Notes under the pieces: model-generated
The model's database searches: none
Seen by the model: the letters and a program-made list of their open reading frames with translations, nothing else
Told to the model about the DNA's origin: nothing
Position numbers and translations under genes: made by a program
Origin: JACPRL01 sp035573715
Lineage (GTDB): Bacteria; Acidobacteriota; Terriglobia; Acidiferrales; 2-02-FULL-67-57
DNA length: 64,000 nucleotides
Assembly (NCBI GenBank): GCA_035573715.1
Contig: DATLZZ010000010.1
Coordinates: 274,478 to 338,477, forward strand
Direction: 5' to 3'
Shown here: positions 49,815-58,414 of the stretch, piece after piece
How positions within the stretch are numbered: position 1 is the stretch's first letter
Layout of the letters: each line of letters starts with the position of its first letter

Positions 49815-51314
49815 GTGACCTCGAACCCGACGAAACACGCTGCCCCCAAGGCGCCGTCCGGCTTGAAGTTATTCATTGTCGCTCCAGAGTGCGTTCCCTT
49901 TGCCAAGACCGGCGGTCTGGCGGATGTGGTGGGGGCGCTGCCCAAGGCGCTGGTCAAGCGTGGCCACCAGGTTTCCGTTCTTCTGCCCCGCTATCGCGGA
50001 ATCGAGCCGGGCCCGGTGGTTCTGCCGTCGGTTTCCATCCCCATGGGTCGGAAGCTGCTTTTCCCAGACGTGATGGATGGTCGCGAGCGCGACGGGGTCA
50101 GCTTCTACTTCGTTGACTATCCGGCTTTTTACGACCGCAAGAGCCTCTACGGCGAAAACAGCAACGACTACCCGGACAACGCCGAGCGCTATGCGCTGTT
50201 CTCCCGCACGGTGTTGGAGTTTGCGAAGCGCACCGGGCCGCCGGACGTCATTCATTGCCACGATTGGCAGTCGTCTCTGGTTCCGGTTCTTCTCAAGACC
50301 CTTTATGCGACTGACCCGCAGCTTCGCCGCGTAGGGTCGGTGATGACGGTGCACAACCTCGCCTACCAGGGCATCTTCCCGCCCGACTCACTGGAGCGCG
50401 TGTCGCTGCCCGCTGACCTGTTCTCCATCGACCGGCTGGAGTTCTACGGTCTCATTAGTTGGCTGAAAGGCGGGCTCATCTACGCCGACTACGTCAGCAC
50501 CGTCAGCAAGAAGTACGCCAAGGAGATTCAGACGCCGGAGTACGGCCACGGGCTGGACGGCGTCATTCGCCAGCGCGCCGACACGGTAACCGGCATTCTG
50601 AACGGCGTCGACTACGACGAGTGGAACCCGGAGACCGACCCGCACATCGCCGCTCACTATTCCGCCGACAACCTGGAAGGTAAGCTCGTCTGCAAGAAAG
50701 ACCTGCTGGAGCAGTTCGGCCTGCCAACGACGGATTTGCGGAAGCCGGTGATCGGCATTGTCTCCCGCTTCGCCACCCAGAAAGGTTTCGACCTCATCGC
50801 CGAGGACGCCGATGCCTTTATGAAGAACGACCTGTTCCTGGTGGCTCTCGGAACCGGCGAGCCGCACTTTGAGGAGCTTTTCCGACAACTGGCGAAGAAG
50901 TACCCAACCAAGATGGCTGTGCGCGTGGCCTATGATAACGCTCTGGCGCACAAGATTGAGGCGGGCAGCGATATCTTCCTCATGCCCTCACGCTGGGAGC
51001 CCTGCGGCTTGAACCAGATCTACAGCCTGCGCTACGGTACAGTGCCCGTGGTACGGGCTACCGGCGGGCTCGACGATACAGTTGAGCCCTACGACCCGAA
51101 GACCGGGCATGGAACCGGCTTTCGCTTTACCCGCTACGCGGCCAGCGCCCTGCTCGAGTGCTTGCTTACAGCCCTTAAGGTCTACCGCTCTGAGCCGGCT
51201 GCTTGGCGCCGCCTGATGATCAACGGCATGAAAAAGGATTTTTCCTGGAATCACTCCGCCGGTGAATACGAGGAACTGTTCTACCGGGTGGTCAAGAAAG
51301 TGCAAAGAGGCTAG
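49815..51314 (+). CDS. glgA: Glycogen synthase (ADP-glucose type)
   Basis: 499 residues, GT5 family. The N-terminal KTGGLADVVGALPKAL motif binds the ADP-glucose phosphates, and HCHDWQSSLVPVLLKT and VHNLAYQG are standard. The C-terminal domain has GIVSRFATQKGFDLI and the donor-binding MPSRWEPCGLNQIYSLRYGTVPVVRATGGL. It elongates alpha-1,4-glucan. The frame runs upstream into the ALDH gene; GTG 49815 directly after that gene is the best start, although the ribosome site is weak. Confidence 0.93.
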   Translation: MTSNPTKHAAPKAPSGLKLFIVAPECVPFAKTGGLADVVGALPKALVKRGHQVSVLLPRYRGIEPGPVVLPSVSIPMGRKLLFPDVMDGRERDGVSFYFVDYPAFYDRKSLYGENSNDYPDNAERYALFSRTVLEFAKRTGPPDVIHCHDWQSSLVPVLLKTLYATDPQLRRVGSVMTVHNLAYQGIFPPDSLERVSLPADLFSIDRLEFYGLISWLKGGLIYADYVSTVSKKYAKEIQTPEYGHGLDGVIRQRADTVTGILNGVDYDEWNPETDPHIAAHYSADNLEGKLVCKKDLLEQFGLPTTDLRKPVIGIVSRFATQKGFDLIAEDADAFMKNDLFLVALGTGEPHFEELFRQLAKKYPTKMAVRVAYDNALAHKIEAGSDIFLMPSRWEPCGLNQIYSLRYGTVPVVRATGGLDDTVEPYDPKTGHGTGFRFTRYAASALLECLLTALKVYRSEPAAWRRLMINGMKKDFSWNHSAGEYEELFYRVVKKVQRG

Positions 51315-51395
51315 AATATCGCTTCCGGCCGAGCGGAATCGTTTCGCCGGACTGATTCATCCAATCTTTTGAAAAAGCTCGGAGGCATTCTCTGC

Positions 51396-51722
51396 ATGGC
51401 TGAGAACATCATCGCCGTCGGTGACGCGAATTTTGAGAATGAAGTGCTGAAGTCTCCCGTACCGGTGCTGGTGGACTTCTGGGCGGAGTGGTGCGGGCCC
51501 TGCCGTATGCTGGCGCCCACCATTGAGGCCATCGCCCAGGACTACAACGGGAAGGTGCGCGTTGCCAAGCTGAACGTGGACGAGAACATGGAAACCTCCA
51601 TGCGCTACGGCGTCCAGTCCATCCCCACGCTTCTGCTCTTCAAGAACGGGCAGGTGGCCGGCCAGCTCATCGGCAACCTTCCCCGCCAGAACATCGAGCG
51701 CCTGCTGGAAAAGGCGCTGTAA
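51396..51722 (+). CDS. trxA: Thioredoxin
   Basis: 108 residues, the normal thioredoxin length. The active site is WCGPC at about 32-36, with the buried FWAEWCGPCRML context, then KLNVDENMETSMRYGVQSIPTLLLFKNG carrying the cis-proline. It is a cytoplasmic disulfide reductant. A GGAGG ribosome site precedes ATG 51396; TTG 51369, also in frame, is upstream of that site and rejected. A terminator-like hairpin follows. Confidence 0.95.
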   Translation: MAENIIAVGDANFENEVLKSPVPVLVDFWAEWCGPCRMLAPTIEAIAQDYNGKVRVAKLNVDENMETSMRYGVQSIPTLLLFKNGQVAGQLIGNLPRQNIERLLEKAL

Positions 51723-51805
51723 CTGACTCATCCATTCGCCATTCTGCTTGCGCGGTTCGCAGACCGCGCCTATCATAGCGGGCTGTGCGAATCTAGCCCG
51801 CCTTC

Positions 51806-51828
51806 GGCTGCCGTGGGGCAGCCCTTTT
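51806..51828 (+). terminator. Terminator-like hairpin after trxA
   Basis: A 7-base-pair stem (GGCTGCC at 51806-51812 with GGCAGCC at 51817-51823), a 4-base loop and CTTTTC. The T-run is short, so termination may be partial. It lies 84 bases after trxA and 50 before purA. Confidence 0.55.
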
Positions 51829-51878
51829 CTGACCGCGTGCGCTCCTTCGGGTGAAGCGCGGGCGACGAGGACGAACGC

Positions 51879-53186
51879 ATGAGCGCTGCCGTGGTGGTCG
51901 GCGCCCAGTGGGGCGACGAAGGCAAGGGCAAGGTCGTCGACTACTTCGCCTCCTCCTTCGACATCGTCGCCCGCTATCAAGGCGGTCACAACGCCGGCCA
52001 CACGGTCGTCGTCGGTGGAAAGAAGATAATCCTTCAGTTGATTCCTAGCGGAATTCTCCGTCCCGGCCGCTGGGCGGTCATTGGTTCGGGTGTCGTGCTT
52101 GACCCGGCGGCGCTGCTTGATGAGCTGGCCAACTTGGAGAAAAACGGCGTCAGCGCCGAAGGCCGCCTCTTCATCAGCAACCGCACTCACCTCATTTTTC
52201 CCTTCCACCGCGAGTTGGAAAAAGCCGCTGAGGCGGCTCTGGGACCGCAGAAGATTGGTACCACGGCTCGGGGCATCGGCCCCACCTACGAAGACAAGAT
52301 GGGCCGCCGCGGGCTGCGCACCTGCGATCTGCTCGATGTCGACGCGCTGCGCCCCAAGCTCCAGGCGCTCATCGAGCACAAGACCAAGCTGGCCCGCGCG
52401 CTCTACGGCAAGACCGACGTCGACTTCTCGCCCCAGATCGAGCAGTACGTCGCCTATGCCGACCGGCTTCGGCCGTACGTCACCGACGTTCCTCTGCTGC
52501 TGACCGAAGCGCACAACGCTGGCAAGCGGACGCTCTGCGAAGGCGCACAGGGCACGATGCTGGATGTGGACCACGGGACCTATCCCTTCGTTACCTCTTC
52601 TAGCGCCACCGCCGGCGGCGCCTGCATCGGATTGGGCATTCCTCCAACTGCGATTCGCGCCGTCATCGGCGTGACCAAGGCCTATACCACGCGCGTCGGC
52701 AGCGGCCCGTTTTCCGCTGAGGCGACCGGCGCGCTAGCCGACAAGCTGCGCCAACGCGGCAACGAATACGGCGCCGTCACCGGCCGCCCGCGGCGTTGTG
52801 GCTGGCTCGACCTCGAAGTCCTCCGCTACAGCATCATGGTCAACGGCATCACTTCGCTGGTGGTCACCAAACTCGATGTGCTCGACGAGTTGGCCGAGAT
52901 TCCCGTCTGCGTCGGTTACCGCTACAAAGGAGAAGCCCTTAGAGGCATGCCGGCTGAAGCTGAGGTGCTGGAGCGCCTGGAGCCCGTCTACAAGACCCTG
53001 CCCGGTTGGCAGGCAGCCACTCGCGGCCTACGCGACTATCAGCAGTTGCCGCAGCGAGCACGTGACTACCTCCAATTCGTGAGCGACGAGGTCGGCGTCG
53101 AAATCGGAATGATTTCCACCGGGCCCGACCGCGACGAAACCATTCTGGTCTCCGGCTCGCGCCTCGCGGGCCTGCTTGCCGGATAG
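51879..53186 (+). CDS. purA: Adenylosuccinate synthetase
   Basis: 435 residues, the family length. The P-loop-like GAQWGDEGKGKVVD carries the catalytic Asp, and GGHNAGHTVVV the catalytic His. Later TTARGIGPTYEDKMGRRGLR and the C-terminal GPDRDETI nucleotide-binding region are standard. It joins IMP and aspartate with GTP on the way to AMP. A GAGGACG ribosome site precedes the ATG. The 13-base gap to moeA suggests co-transcription with unrelated neighbours. Confidence 0.96.
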   Translation: MSAAVVVGAQWGDEGKGKVVDYFASSFDIVARYQGGHNAGHTVVVGGKKIILQLIPSGILRPGRWAVIGSGVVLDPAALLDELANLEKNGVSAEGRLFISNRTHLIFPFHRELEKAAEAALGPQKIGTTARGIGPTYEDKMGRRGLRTCDLLDVDALRPKLQALIEHKTKLARALYGKTDVDFSPQIEQYVAYADRLRPYVTDVPLLLTEAHNAGKRTLCEGAQGTMLDVDHGTYPFVTSSSATAGGACIGLGIPPTAIRAVIGVTKAYTTRVGSGPFSAEATGALADKLRQRGNEYGAVTGRPRRCGWLDLEVLRYSIMVNGITSLVVTKLDVLDELAEIPVCVGYRYKGEALRGMPAEAEVLERLEPVYKTLPGWQAATRGLRDYQQLPQRARDYLQFVSDEVGVEIGMISTGPDRDETILVSGSRLAGLLAG

Positions 53187-53198
53187 CTCCGGCCTTCC

Positions 53199-54407
53199 AT
53201 GCTGAACTATAAAGACGCTCGGCAACGAGTGGTGGCGGTTGTTGGGACACTCGTCGGCATCCCGGCGACGGAATTTGTGGAGTTGAGCGCCAGCCTGGGG
53301 CGCGTCCTCGCCGAGGATGTGCGCGCTGACCGCGACTACCCGCCGTTCCCGCGCTCCACGCGCGACGGCTTTGCGGTGCGCGCGGGCGATATCACAACAG
53401 TACCGACTACGCTGCGTCGTGTCGGGGAGGTGAAGGCTGGCGAAGCGTTTGCCGGCCGGGTGGGCCCCGGGGAGTGTGTTCAAATCATGACTGGCGCGCC
53501 GGCGCCCGAGGGAGCTGACGCCGTGGTCATGATCGAAGACACGCAACTGCGGGGAGATGGCGTAGTCATCAACCGCAGCGTGGCCCCAGGCGCCAACATT
53601 GTCCCGCGGGGGAGCGAAGCCAGAGCCGGCGCGAGGCTGCTTGAGCGCGGGACGCGCATCGGTTACACCGAAATCTCGGTGCTGGGGCAAGTTGGACACA
53701 CGCGCGTCCTGGTATATCGCCGGCCGCGCGTCGCCGTGCTTTCCACGGGCGATGAAGTGGTTCCGGCGGAAACCACGCCCGGCCCCACGCAAATCCGCAA
53801 CAGCAATGTGCACGCGATGGCCGCCCAGGTTGTCCTCTGCGGCGGGGAACCGGTGGTGCTCGGGAACGCCCGCGACGAAGTAGGCGAACTCGAGCGGTTG
53901 ATGAGGCGCGGGTTGGAGGAAGACGCGTTGGTGCTCACCGGTGGCGTTTCTGCCGGGAAGTATGACCTGGTCGAAGTGGTGCTGCGCAAGCTGGGCGCTG
54001 AGCTTCATTTTGACGCTGTGGCCATCCGCCCCGGCCGCCCCACGGTCTTCGCGACCTGCCAAAGCAAGCCGGTGTTCGGCCTGCCTGGCAATCCGGTTTC
54101 AACGATGGTGACATTTGAGCTCTTCGTGGCCCCAGCCACTGCCTTGCTCAGCGGAGCACCGGCGCCGCCGCTGCAATTCCTGAAGGCACGGCTTGCCGAG
54201 CCGCTCAAGCAAACGACGCGCCTGACGCTGTTCCTGCCGGCGCTGCTGGAAGGGGAGCATGGCGATGTTCGCGTGCGCGTGCTACGGTGGCAGGGCTCAG
54301 GAGACGTGGTGGCGGTAGCACAAGGAAACTGCTTCGCAGTCATCCCGGAGGACGCCGGGGAGGTAGCCGCCGGCTCTTGGGTGGATGTTCTGCCACGGAG
54401 GAGATAA
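53199..54407 (+). CDS. moeA: Molybdopterin molybdenumtransferase
   Basis: 402 residues. MoeA features in order: the N-terminal DYPPFPRSTRDGFAVRAGD substrate loop, GEAFAGRVGPGECVQIMTGAPAPEGADAVVMIED, the VAVLSTGDEVV motif of the MogA-like domain, LVLTGGVSAGKYD and VFGLPGNPVSTMVTFELFV. It inserts molybdate into adenylylated molybdopterin. It is followed by moaC after 3 bases. moaA, moaE and moaD are not in this window. Confidence 0.95.
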   Translation: MLNYKDARQRVVAVVGTLVGIPATEFVELSASLGRVLAEDVRADRDYPPFPRSTRDGFAVRAGDITTVPTTLRRVGEVKAGEAFAGRVGPGECVQIMTGAPAPEGADAVVMIEDTQLRGDGVVINRSVAPGANIVPRGSEARAGARLLERGTRIGYTEISVLGQVGHTRVLVYRRPRVAVLSTGDEVVPAETTPGPTQIRNSNVHAMAAQVVLCGGEPVVLGNARDEVGELERLMRRGLEEDALVLTGGVSAGKYDLVEVVLRKLGAELHFDAVAIRPGRPTVFATCQSKPVFGLPGNPVSTMVTFELFVAPATALLSGAPAPPLQFLKARLAEPLKQTTRLTLFLPALLEGEHGDVRVRVLRWQGSGDVVAVAQGNCFAVIPEDAGEVAAGSWVDVLPRRR

Positions 54408-54410
54408 ACG

Positions 54411-54890
54411 ATGCCGCAGCGGCTGTCGCACTACGACAAGCGCGGCCGGGTGCGCATGGTGGACGTCTCCTCCAAGCCTGCTACGGTGCGCGAGGCGCGC
54501 GCGCAAGCCATTGTCCGGATAAGGCCGGCGGTGCTCCGGAAGATTCGGGCCCTGAAGGTTCCCAAAGGTGACCCGCTCGAGGTCGCCCGCATCGCCGGCA
54601 TCGCCGCCGCCAAGCGCGTTCCCGACCTCATCCCGCTTTGTCATCCGCTGCAACTGACTTTTGTTGACGTGACCGCCCAGTTGCGTAAGAATGATGTGCT
54701 TCTCACCTCCAGCGTGCGATCTACGGGGCCTACGGGAGTCGAGATGGAGGCCCTGACCGCGGTCGCCGTCGGGGCTCTGACCGTCTACGATATGTGCAAG
54801 GCGCTCGACCCCGGCATTGAAGTGCGCGGCCTCTATCTGCTGGAGAAGTCGGGAGGCAAGAGCGGCCCGTACCGGCGCCGGCGGAGGTAG
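54411..54890 (+). CDS. moaC: Cyclic pyranopterin monophosphate synthase
   Basis: 159 residues. The family marks are HYDKRGRVRMVDVSSKPATVREA at the start, IPLCHPLQLTFVDV and the C-terminal GPTGVEMEALTAVAVGALTVYDMCKA with the catalytic lysine region. It makes cPMP from the MoaA product in molybdenum cofactor synthesis. The protein is standard length. The 11-base gap to the response regulator gene indicates one operon. Confidence 0.96.
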   Translation: MPQRLSHYDKRGRVRMVDVSSKPATVREARAQAIVRIRPAVLRKIRALKVPKGDPLEVARIAGIAAAKRVPDLIPLCHPLQLTFVDVTAQLRKNDVLLTSSVRSTGPTGVEMEALTAVAVGALTVYDMCKALDPGIEVRGLYLLEKSGGKSGPYRRRRR

Positions 54891-54901
54891 GCAGGAGCGG
54901 G

Positions 54902-55639
54902 ATGGCCAAAGCGCCCATCAAAATCCTGGTCGCTGACGACAACCCGGCGGTGCTCAAGCTGCTGGCCGACGGCATGCAGGCCTGCGGCAGCGTGGTCACC
55001 GCCGCCGATGGCGCCGACGCCTTGCTGAAGGCCATCGAAGAGCGCCCCGATCTTATCCTCACCGACTACAACATGCCCGGACTGAACGGCCTCCAGCTCT
55101 ACGAAAAGCTCCGCGCTCGCCAGGAAACCAAGAGGATCCCCGTCATCTTCCTAGCCAGCCGCGGCGACATCGAAGAAAAGCTCCGCCAGGCCTCTGACGG
55201 GGTCGAGGACTACATCGCCAAGCCGTTCTTCATTCGCGAAGTGGTGGCGCGCGCCAAGAAGATTACCGACCGGATGCACCTCGAAAAACTCCAGACCCAG
55301 GCGCGCCGCCCGGGCGTGATCGACGGCCGGCTCGAGGAGATGAACGTCATCGACCTCTTTCAGTCGCTGGAAATGGGACAGAAAACCTGCTCGCTCACAC
55401 TGACGCGCGGGAATGAAAAGTGCCAGATCTTCCTCGAAGGCGGCCAGGTCTATGACGCGGTAATGGGCAAGCTGAAAGGCGAGGAAGCGGTTTACAAGAT
55501 TGTCGATTGGGCGGAGGGCGCCTTTGAGATTGATTTCAGCGGCAAGTCGCCCGACCGCACGATTACCCGCTCCACACAGGGTTTGCTGATGGAAGGTTTG
55601 CGCTTGATGGACGAAGCGCGCCGTGGAGCTGAAGCCTGA
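54902..55639 (+). CDS. Response regulator with receiver and DUF4388 (PATAN) domains
   Basis: 245 residues. The REC domain (about 6-120) has D12-D13, the phospho-acceptor D55 (ILTDYNMPG) and K107 (IAKPF). The C-terminal half (about 138-240: IDGRLEEMNVIDLFQSLEMGQKTCSLTLTRG... IFLEGGQVYDAVMGKLKGEEAVYKI) is a DUF4388/PATAN domain, a protein-interaction module rather than a DNA-binding one. The partner kinase is not nearby. It sits between two molybdenum cofactor genes and overlaps the next start by one base, so it is co-translated. Confidence 0.88.
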   Translation: MAKAPIKILVADDNPAVLKLLADGMQACGSVVTAADGADALLKAIEERPDLILTDYNMPGLNGLQLYEKLRARQETKRIPVIFLASRGDIEEKLRQASDGVEDYIAKPFFIREVVARAKKITDRMHLEKLQTQARRPGVIDGRLEEMNVIDLFQSLEMGQKTCSLTLTRGNEKCQIFLEGGQVYDAVMGKLKGEEAVYKIVDWAEGAFEIDFSGKSPDRTITRSTQGLLMEGLRLMDEARRGAEA

Positions 55640-56253
55640 TGCCTCGAACCTACCGCGCTGCCATTGTAACGGTGAGTGACTCGGTTGCCAGCGGAACCCG
55701 CGAAGACGTTTCCGGGCCGACCGTCGCCCGTATCCTGGAGAGTGCCGGCTGGGAAGTGCACTCGGCTGAGATTGTGCCCGATGACTTCAGCCTGCTGCGC
55801 GAGCGTTTGAGTGCACTGGGTTCGGATACCGAGCTGGACGCCGTCTTCACCACCGGTGGCACCGGCATCGGACCGCGCGACCGCACACCGGAAGCCACGA
55901 CATCGGTGATGGAGCGCTCGGTTCCAGGTCTGGCAGAATTGATGCGCCGCGCCGGGGTGGAAAAGACGCCGCTGGCGGCGCTCTCCCGGGCTGTAGTCGG
56001 GGTGAAGGGCAAGGTGCTGCTGGTTAACCTGCCCGGCTCGCCCGCCGGCGCTGAAGATTCTCTGCGAGCCATACTCGAGGTTTTACCCCACGCGGTCGCC
56101 GTAGTGCGTGGCGAGGAAGTCCACGCGCCGGCCCCCGGCACGCCCGCACCGGCGGAAGCCGCCGGTTCGGAGGCCCCGGGGGCACTACCGCCCAGTGAGC
56201 CCGCCAGTGTTCCTGAAACAGCCCCAAGCCCGGAGCCGCCGAGTGGCGAATAG
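55639..56253 (+). CDS. mogA: MogA/MoaB-family molybdopterin adenylyltransferase
   Basis: 204 residues. The MogA/MoaB fold is clear: AAIVTVSDSVASGTREDVSGP, DAVFTTGGTGIGPRDRTPEAT and the VPGLAELMRRAG loop, ending with GKVLLVNLPGSPAGAEDSLRAIL. The last 40 residues are a Pro/Ala/Glu-rich extension not seen in the normal 165-residue enzyme. It adenylylates molybdopterin for MoeA. MogA and MoaB cannot be separated by eye. It overlaps the response regulator stop (TGATG). Confidence 0.88.
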   Translation: MPRTYRAAIVTVSDSVASGTREDVSGPTVARILESAGWEVHSAEIVPDDFSLLRERLSALGSDTELDAVFTTGGTGIGPRDRTPEATTSVMERSVPGLAELMRRAGVEKTPLAALSRAVVGVKGKVLLVNLPGSPAGAEDSLRAILEVLPHAVAVVRGEEVHAPAPGTPAPAEAAGSEAPGALPPSEPASVPETAPSPEPPSGE

Positions 56254-56257
56254 GGAC

Positions 56258-56286
56258 TTGGCAAAGCCGTCCCTGTTTGATACTTT
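56258..56286 (+). promoter_or_regulatory. Weak promoter candidate before nuoA
   Basis: TTGGCA (56258-56263) and TACTTT (56281-56286) with 17 bases between. The -10 box is weak. The nuo genes may also be read from upstream moeA-mogA transcription. Confidence 0.32.
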
Positions 56287-56303
56287 CACTTTTTCTTGAG
56301 CCG

Positions 56304-56663
56304 ATGCCGGAGAACTACGTCCCCATCCTCATCTTTGCGGCGTTGACCCTGCTGATTCCCGCGGTCACGCTCTGGATTGCCATTCTGATTCGGCCCGACC
56401 GCCGCGACGTGGGCTACAAGCTCAACCCCTACGAGTGCGGCATCGACCCCGAGGGCGACGCCCGGGGGCGCTTCGGGGTGCGCTTCTACATCATCGCCAT
56501 CTTATTCGTTATCTTCGACGTGGAGGTGATCTTCCTCTTTCCCTGGGCGGTGAAGTACGACGTGCTGGGTCTGTTCGGGCTGGTGGAGATGATTATCTTC
56601 CTCGGCATCCTGCTGCTCGGGTACTTCTGGCTCTACAAGAAGGGCGCGCTCGACTGGGTCTGA
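56304..56663 (+). CDS. nuoA: NADH-quinone oxidoreductase subunit A
   Basis: 119 residues, three transmembrane helices (about 6-26, 62-82, 90-110). The loop YECGIDPEGDARGRFGVRFY, close to the quinone cavity, is the family signature. NuoA is a membrane subunit of complex I next to NuoH and NuoJ. ATG 56304 is chosen; the extra 9 codons upstream have no ribosome site. The next gene is nuoC: the expected nuoB is missing. Confidence 0.94.
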   Translation: MPENYVPILIFAALTLLIPAVTLWIAILIRPDRRDVGYKLNPYECGIDPEGDARGRFGVRFYIIAILFVIFDVEVIFLFPWAVKYDVLGLFGLVEMIIFLGILLLGYFWLYKKGALDWV

Positions 56664-56686
56664 GCCGCGTCGTCGGAGTAATTGGA

Positions 56687-57268
56687 ATGGGAGACGAAGA
56701 GAAAAAGCCTGAGCCGAAGCCCGCCGCGCCAGCGCCGCCGGCCAAATCGGCCGCGCCGGCCAAGCCTGCGGTCGGACCGGAGCCGCTGGATGACGAGCTG
56801 GTGCGGCGGCTGCGCGTCCGCTTCGCCGAGGCTATCGGTGAGACCACGCGCGACCGCGGCCAGGCTATCGTCGTCGTTCGCGACCGCGTGCTGGAGGTTT
56901 GCGAGTACCTGAAGACCGAAGAGAGATTCGACTTCCTGACCGACCTGACTGCGGTTGACTGGTACGAGCGCCAGCCGCGCTTCGACGTCATCCTGAACCT
57001 GTACTCGTTTCCGCACAACCGGCGGCTGCGCGTGAAGGCGCCCGTCAACGACGCCTGCCCCTCGGTCAGCCGCATCTGGCCAGCGGCCAACTGGCTGGAG
57101 CGCGAGTGCTACGACATGTTCGGCATCCGCTTCGAGGGGCATCCGAACCTGAAGCGCATCCTGATGCCGGACGAATGGAAAGGGCACCCACTGCGCAAGG
57201 ACTACGACATCCTTAAGCAGGACACCGACTGGATTCGCGAGAACATCGGCATCGAGAGCGGCCAATAG
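56687..57268 (+). CDS. nuoC: NADH-quinone oxidoreductase subunit C
   Basis: 193 residues. After a Pro/Ala/Lys linker (about 1-30) the 30 kDa-subunit core shows FDFLTDLTAVDWYERQPRFDVILNLYS, RLRVKAPVNDACPSVSRIWPAANWLERECYDMFGI and EGHPNLKRILMPDEWKGHPLRKDY. It contains no cysteine cluster and is not a NuoB. It belongs to the peripheral arm near the quinone site. ATG 56687 has an upstream GGAG. It lies 2 bases before nuoD. Confidence 0.95.
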   Translation: MGDEEKKPEPKPAAPAPPAKSAAPAKPAVGPEPLDDELVRRLRVRFAEAIGETTRDRGQAIVVVRDRVLEVCEYLKTEERFDFLTDLTAVDWYERQPRFDVILNLYSFPHNRRLRVKAPVNDACPSVSRIWPAANWLERECYDMFGIRFEGHPNLKRILMPDEWKGHPLRKDYDILKQDTDWIRENIGIESGQ

Positions 57269-57270
57269 CC

Positions 57271-58407
57271 ATGGCGGGACCGGAAAACAACTTCGGCGTC
57301 GAAACCACCGTTCTCGGCGCCGAAGAAATCATCCTCAACATGGGGCCCCAGCACCCTTCGACTCACGGGGTGTTGCGAGTCAAGCTGCGTCTGGACGGTG
57401 AGAAGGTCGTGGGCTCGGAGTGCATCATCGGCTACCTGCACCGCGGCGTGGAGAAAATCGGCGAGAACCGCACTTACCCGCAGTTCGCGCCCTATGTGGA
57501 TCGCACCGACTATGTGGCGGCGGTCTCGAACGGCCTCGGCTACTGCGAAGCAGTGGAGAAACTGCTCGGCGTTGAGGCGCCCCCGCGTGCCCGCTGGGTG
57601 CGTACCATCCTCACCGAGCTGCAGCGAATCGCCAGCCACCTGCTCTGGCTCGGCACCCACGCGCTCGACATCGGCGCCATCACCCCGCTCTTCTACACCT
57701 TCCGCGAGCGGGAAGAGATTCTGAAGATTTACGAGAAGTATTGCGGCGCGCGGCTGACCACGCATGCCTTCCGCATCGGCGGGCTGCAGTACGAAACCTA
57801 CGACGGCTTCGAGCAGGACGTGAAGGAGTTCTGCCGAGACTTCAACCACCGCGTGGACGAATACGAAGAGCTGTTGACGAATAACCGCATCTGGGTCGAG
57901 CGCACCCGCAACATCGGCGTGCTCACCGGAGAGCAGTGCATTGCATTGGGCGTCAGCGGCCCGATTCTGCGCGGCTCCGGCGTGCGCTGGGATATCCGCA
58001 AGGCCTTCCCTTATGCGGCGTACAAGGAGTTCGAGTTCGATATTCCGATTGGCCACACCGGCGACACCTACGACCGCTACCGGGTGCGGCTGGAAGAGAT
58101 GCGCCAGTCGCGCCGCATCATCCTGCAGGCGGTGGAGTCGATTCCCGAGGGGCCGATTCTGGCACGCGTGGGCAAGGTCATCAAACCGCCCCCGGGCGAG
58201 GTCTACCACTCCATCGAAGCGCCCAAGGGCGAGCTGGGTTACTACCTGGTCAGCGACGGCACCACACAGCCTTATCGGCTGCGCATCCGTCCGCCGTCGT
58301 TTGTCAACCTGCAGGCGCTGGACGCGATGATCAAAGGCCATCTGGTGGCCGACGTCGTCGCCATCATCGGCACCATTGACATTGTGCTGGGAGAAGTGGA
58401 CCGCTGA
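57271..58407 (+). CDS. nuoD: NADH-quinone oxidoreductase subunit D
   Basis: 378 residues, the 49 kDa subunit. Key stretches are NMGPQHPSTHGVLRVKLRLDGE (quinone-site histidine loop), GYLHRGVEKIGENRTYPQ, RIASHLLWLGTHALDIGAITPLFY and the C-terminal QALDAMIKGHLVADVVAIIGTIDIVLGEVDR. With NuoB it would form the quinone-binding site, but nuoB is not in this window. The stop is 7 bases before nuoH. Confidence 0.96.
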   Translation: MAGPENNFGVETTVLGAEEIILNMGPQHPSTHGVLRVKLRLDGEKVVGSECIIGYLHRGVEKIGENRTYPQFAPYVDRTDYVAAVSNGLGYCEAVEKLLGVEAPPRARWVRTILTELQRIASHLLWLGTHALDIGAITPLFYTFREREEILKIYEKYCGARLTTHAFRIGGLQYETYDGFEQDVKEFCRDFNHRVDEYEELLTNNRIWVERTRNIGVLTGEQCIALGVSGPILRGSGVRWDIRKAFPYAAYKEFEFDIPIGHTGDTYDRYRVRLEEMRQSRRIILQAVESIPEGPILARVGKVIKPPPGEVYHSIEAPKGELGYYLVSDGTTQPYRLRIRPPSFVNLQALDAMIKGHLVADVVAIIGTIDIVLGEVDR

Positions 58408-58414
58408 CGCTGAG

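Noticed and set aside
56435..56686. Possible hidden nuoB between nuoA and nuoC
   Set aside because: The nuoC frame extends upstream here, but it lies inside nuoA on another frame, shows no NuoB cysteine motif and leaves only 23 free bases.
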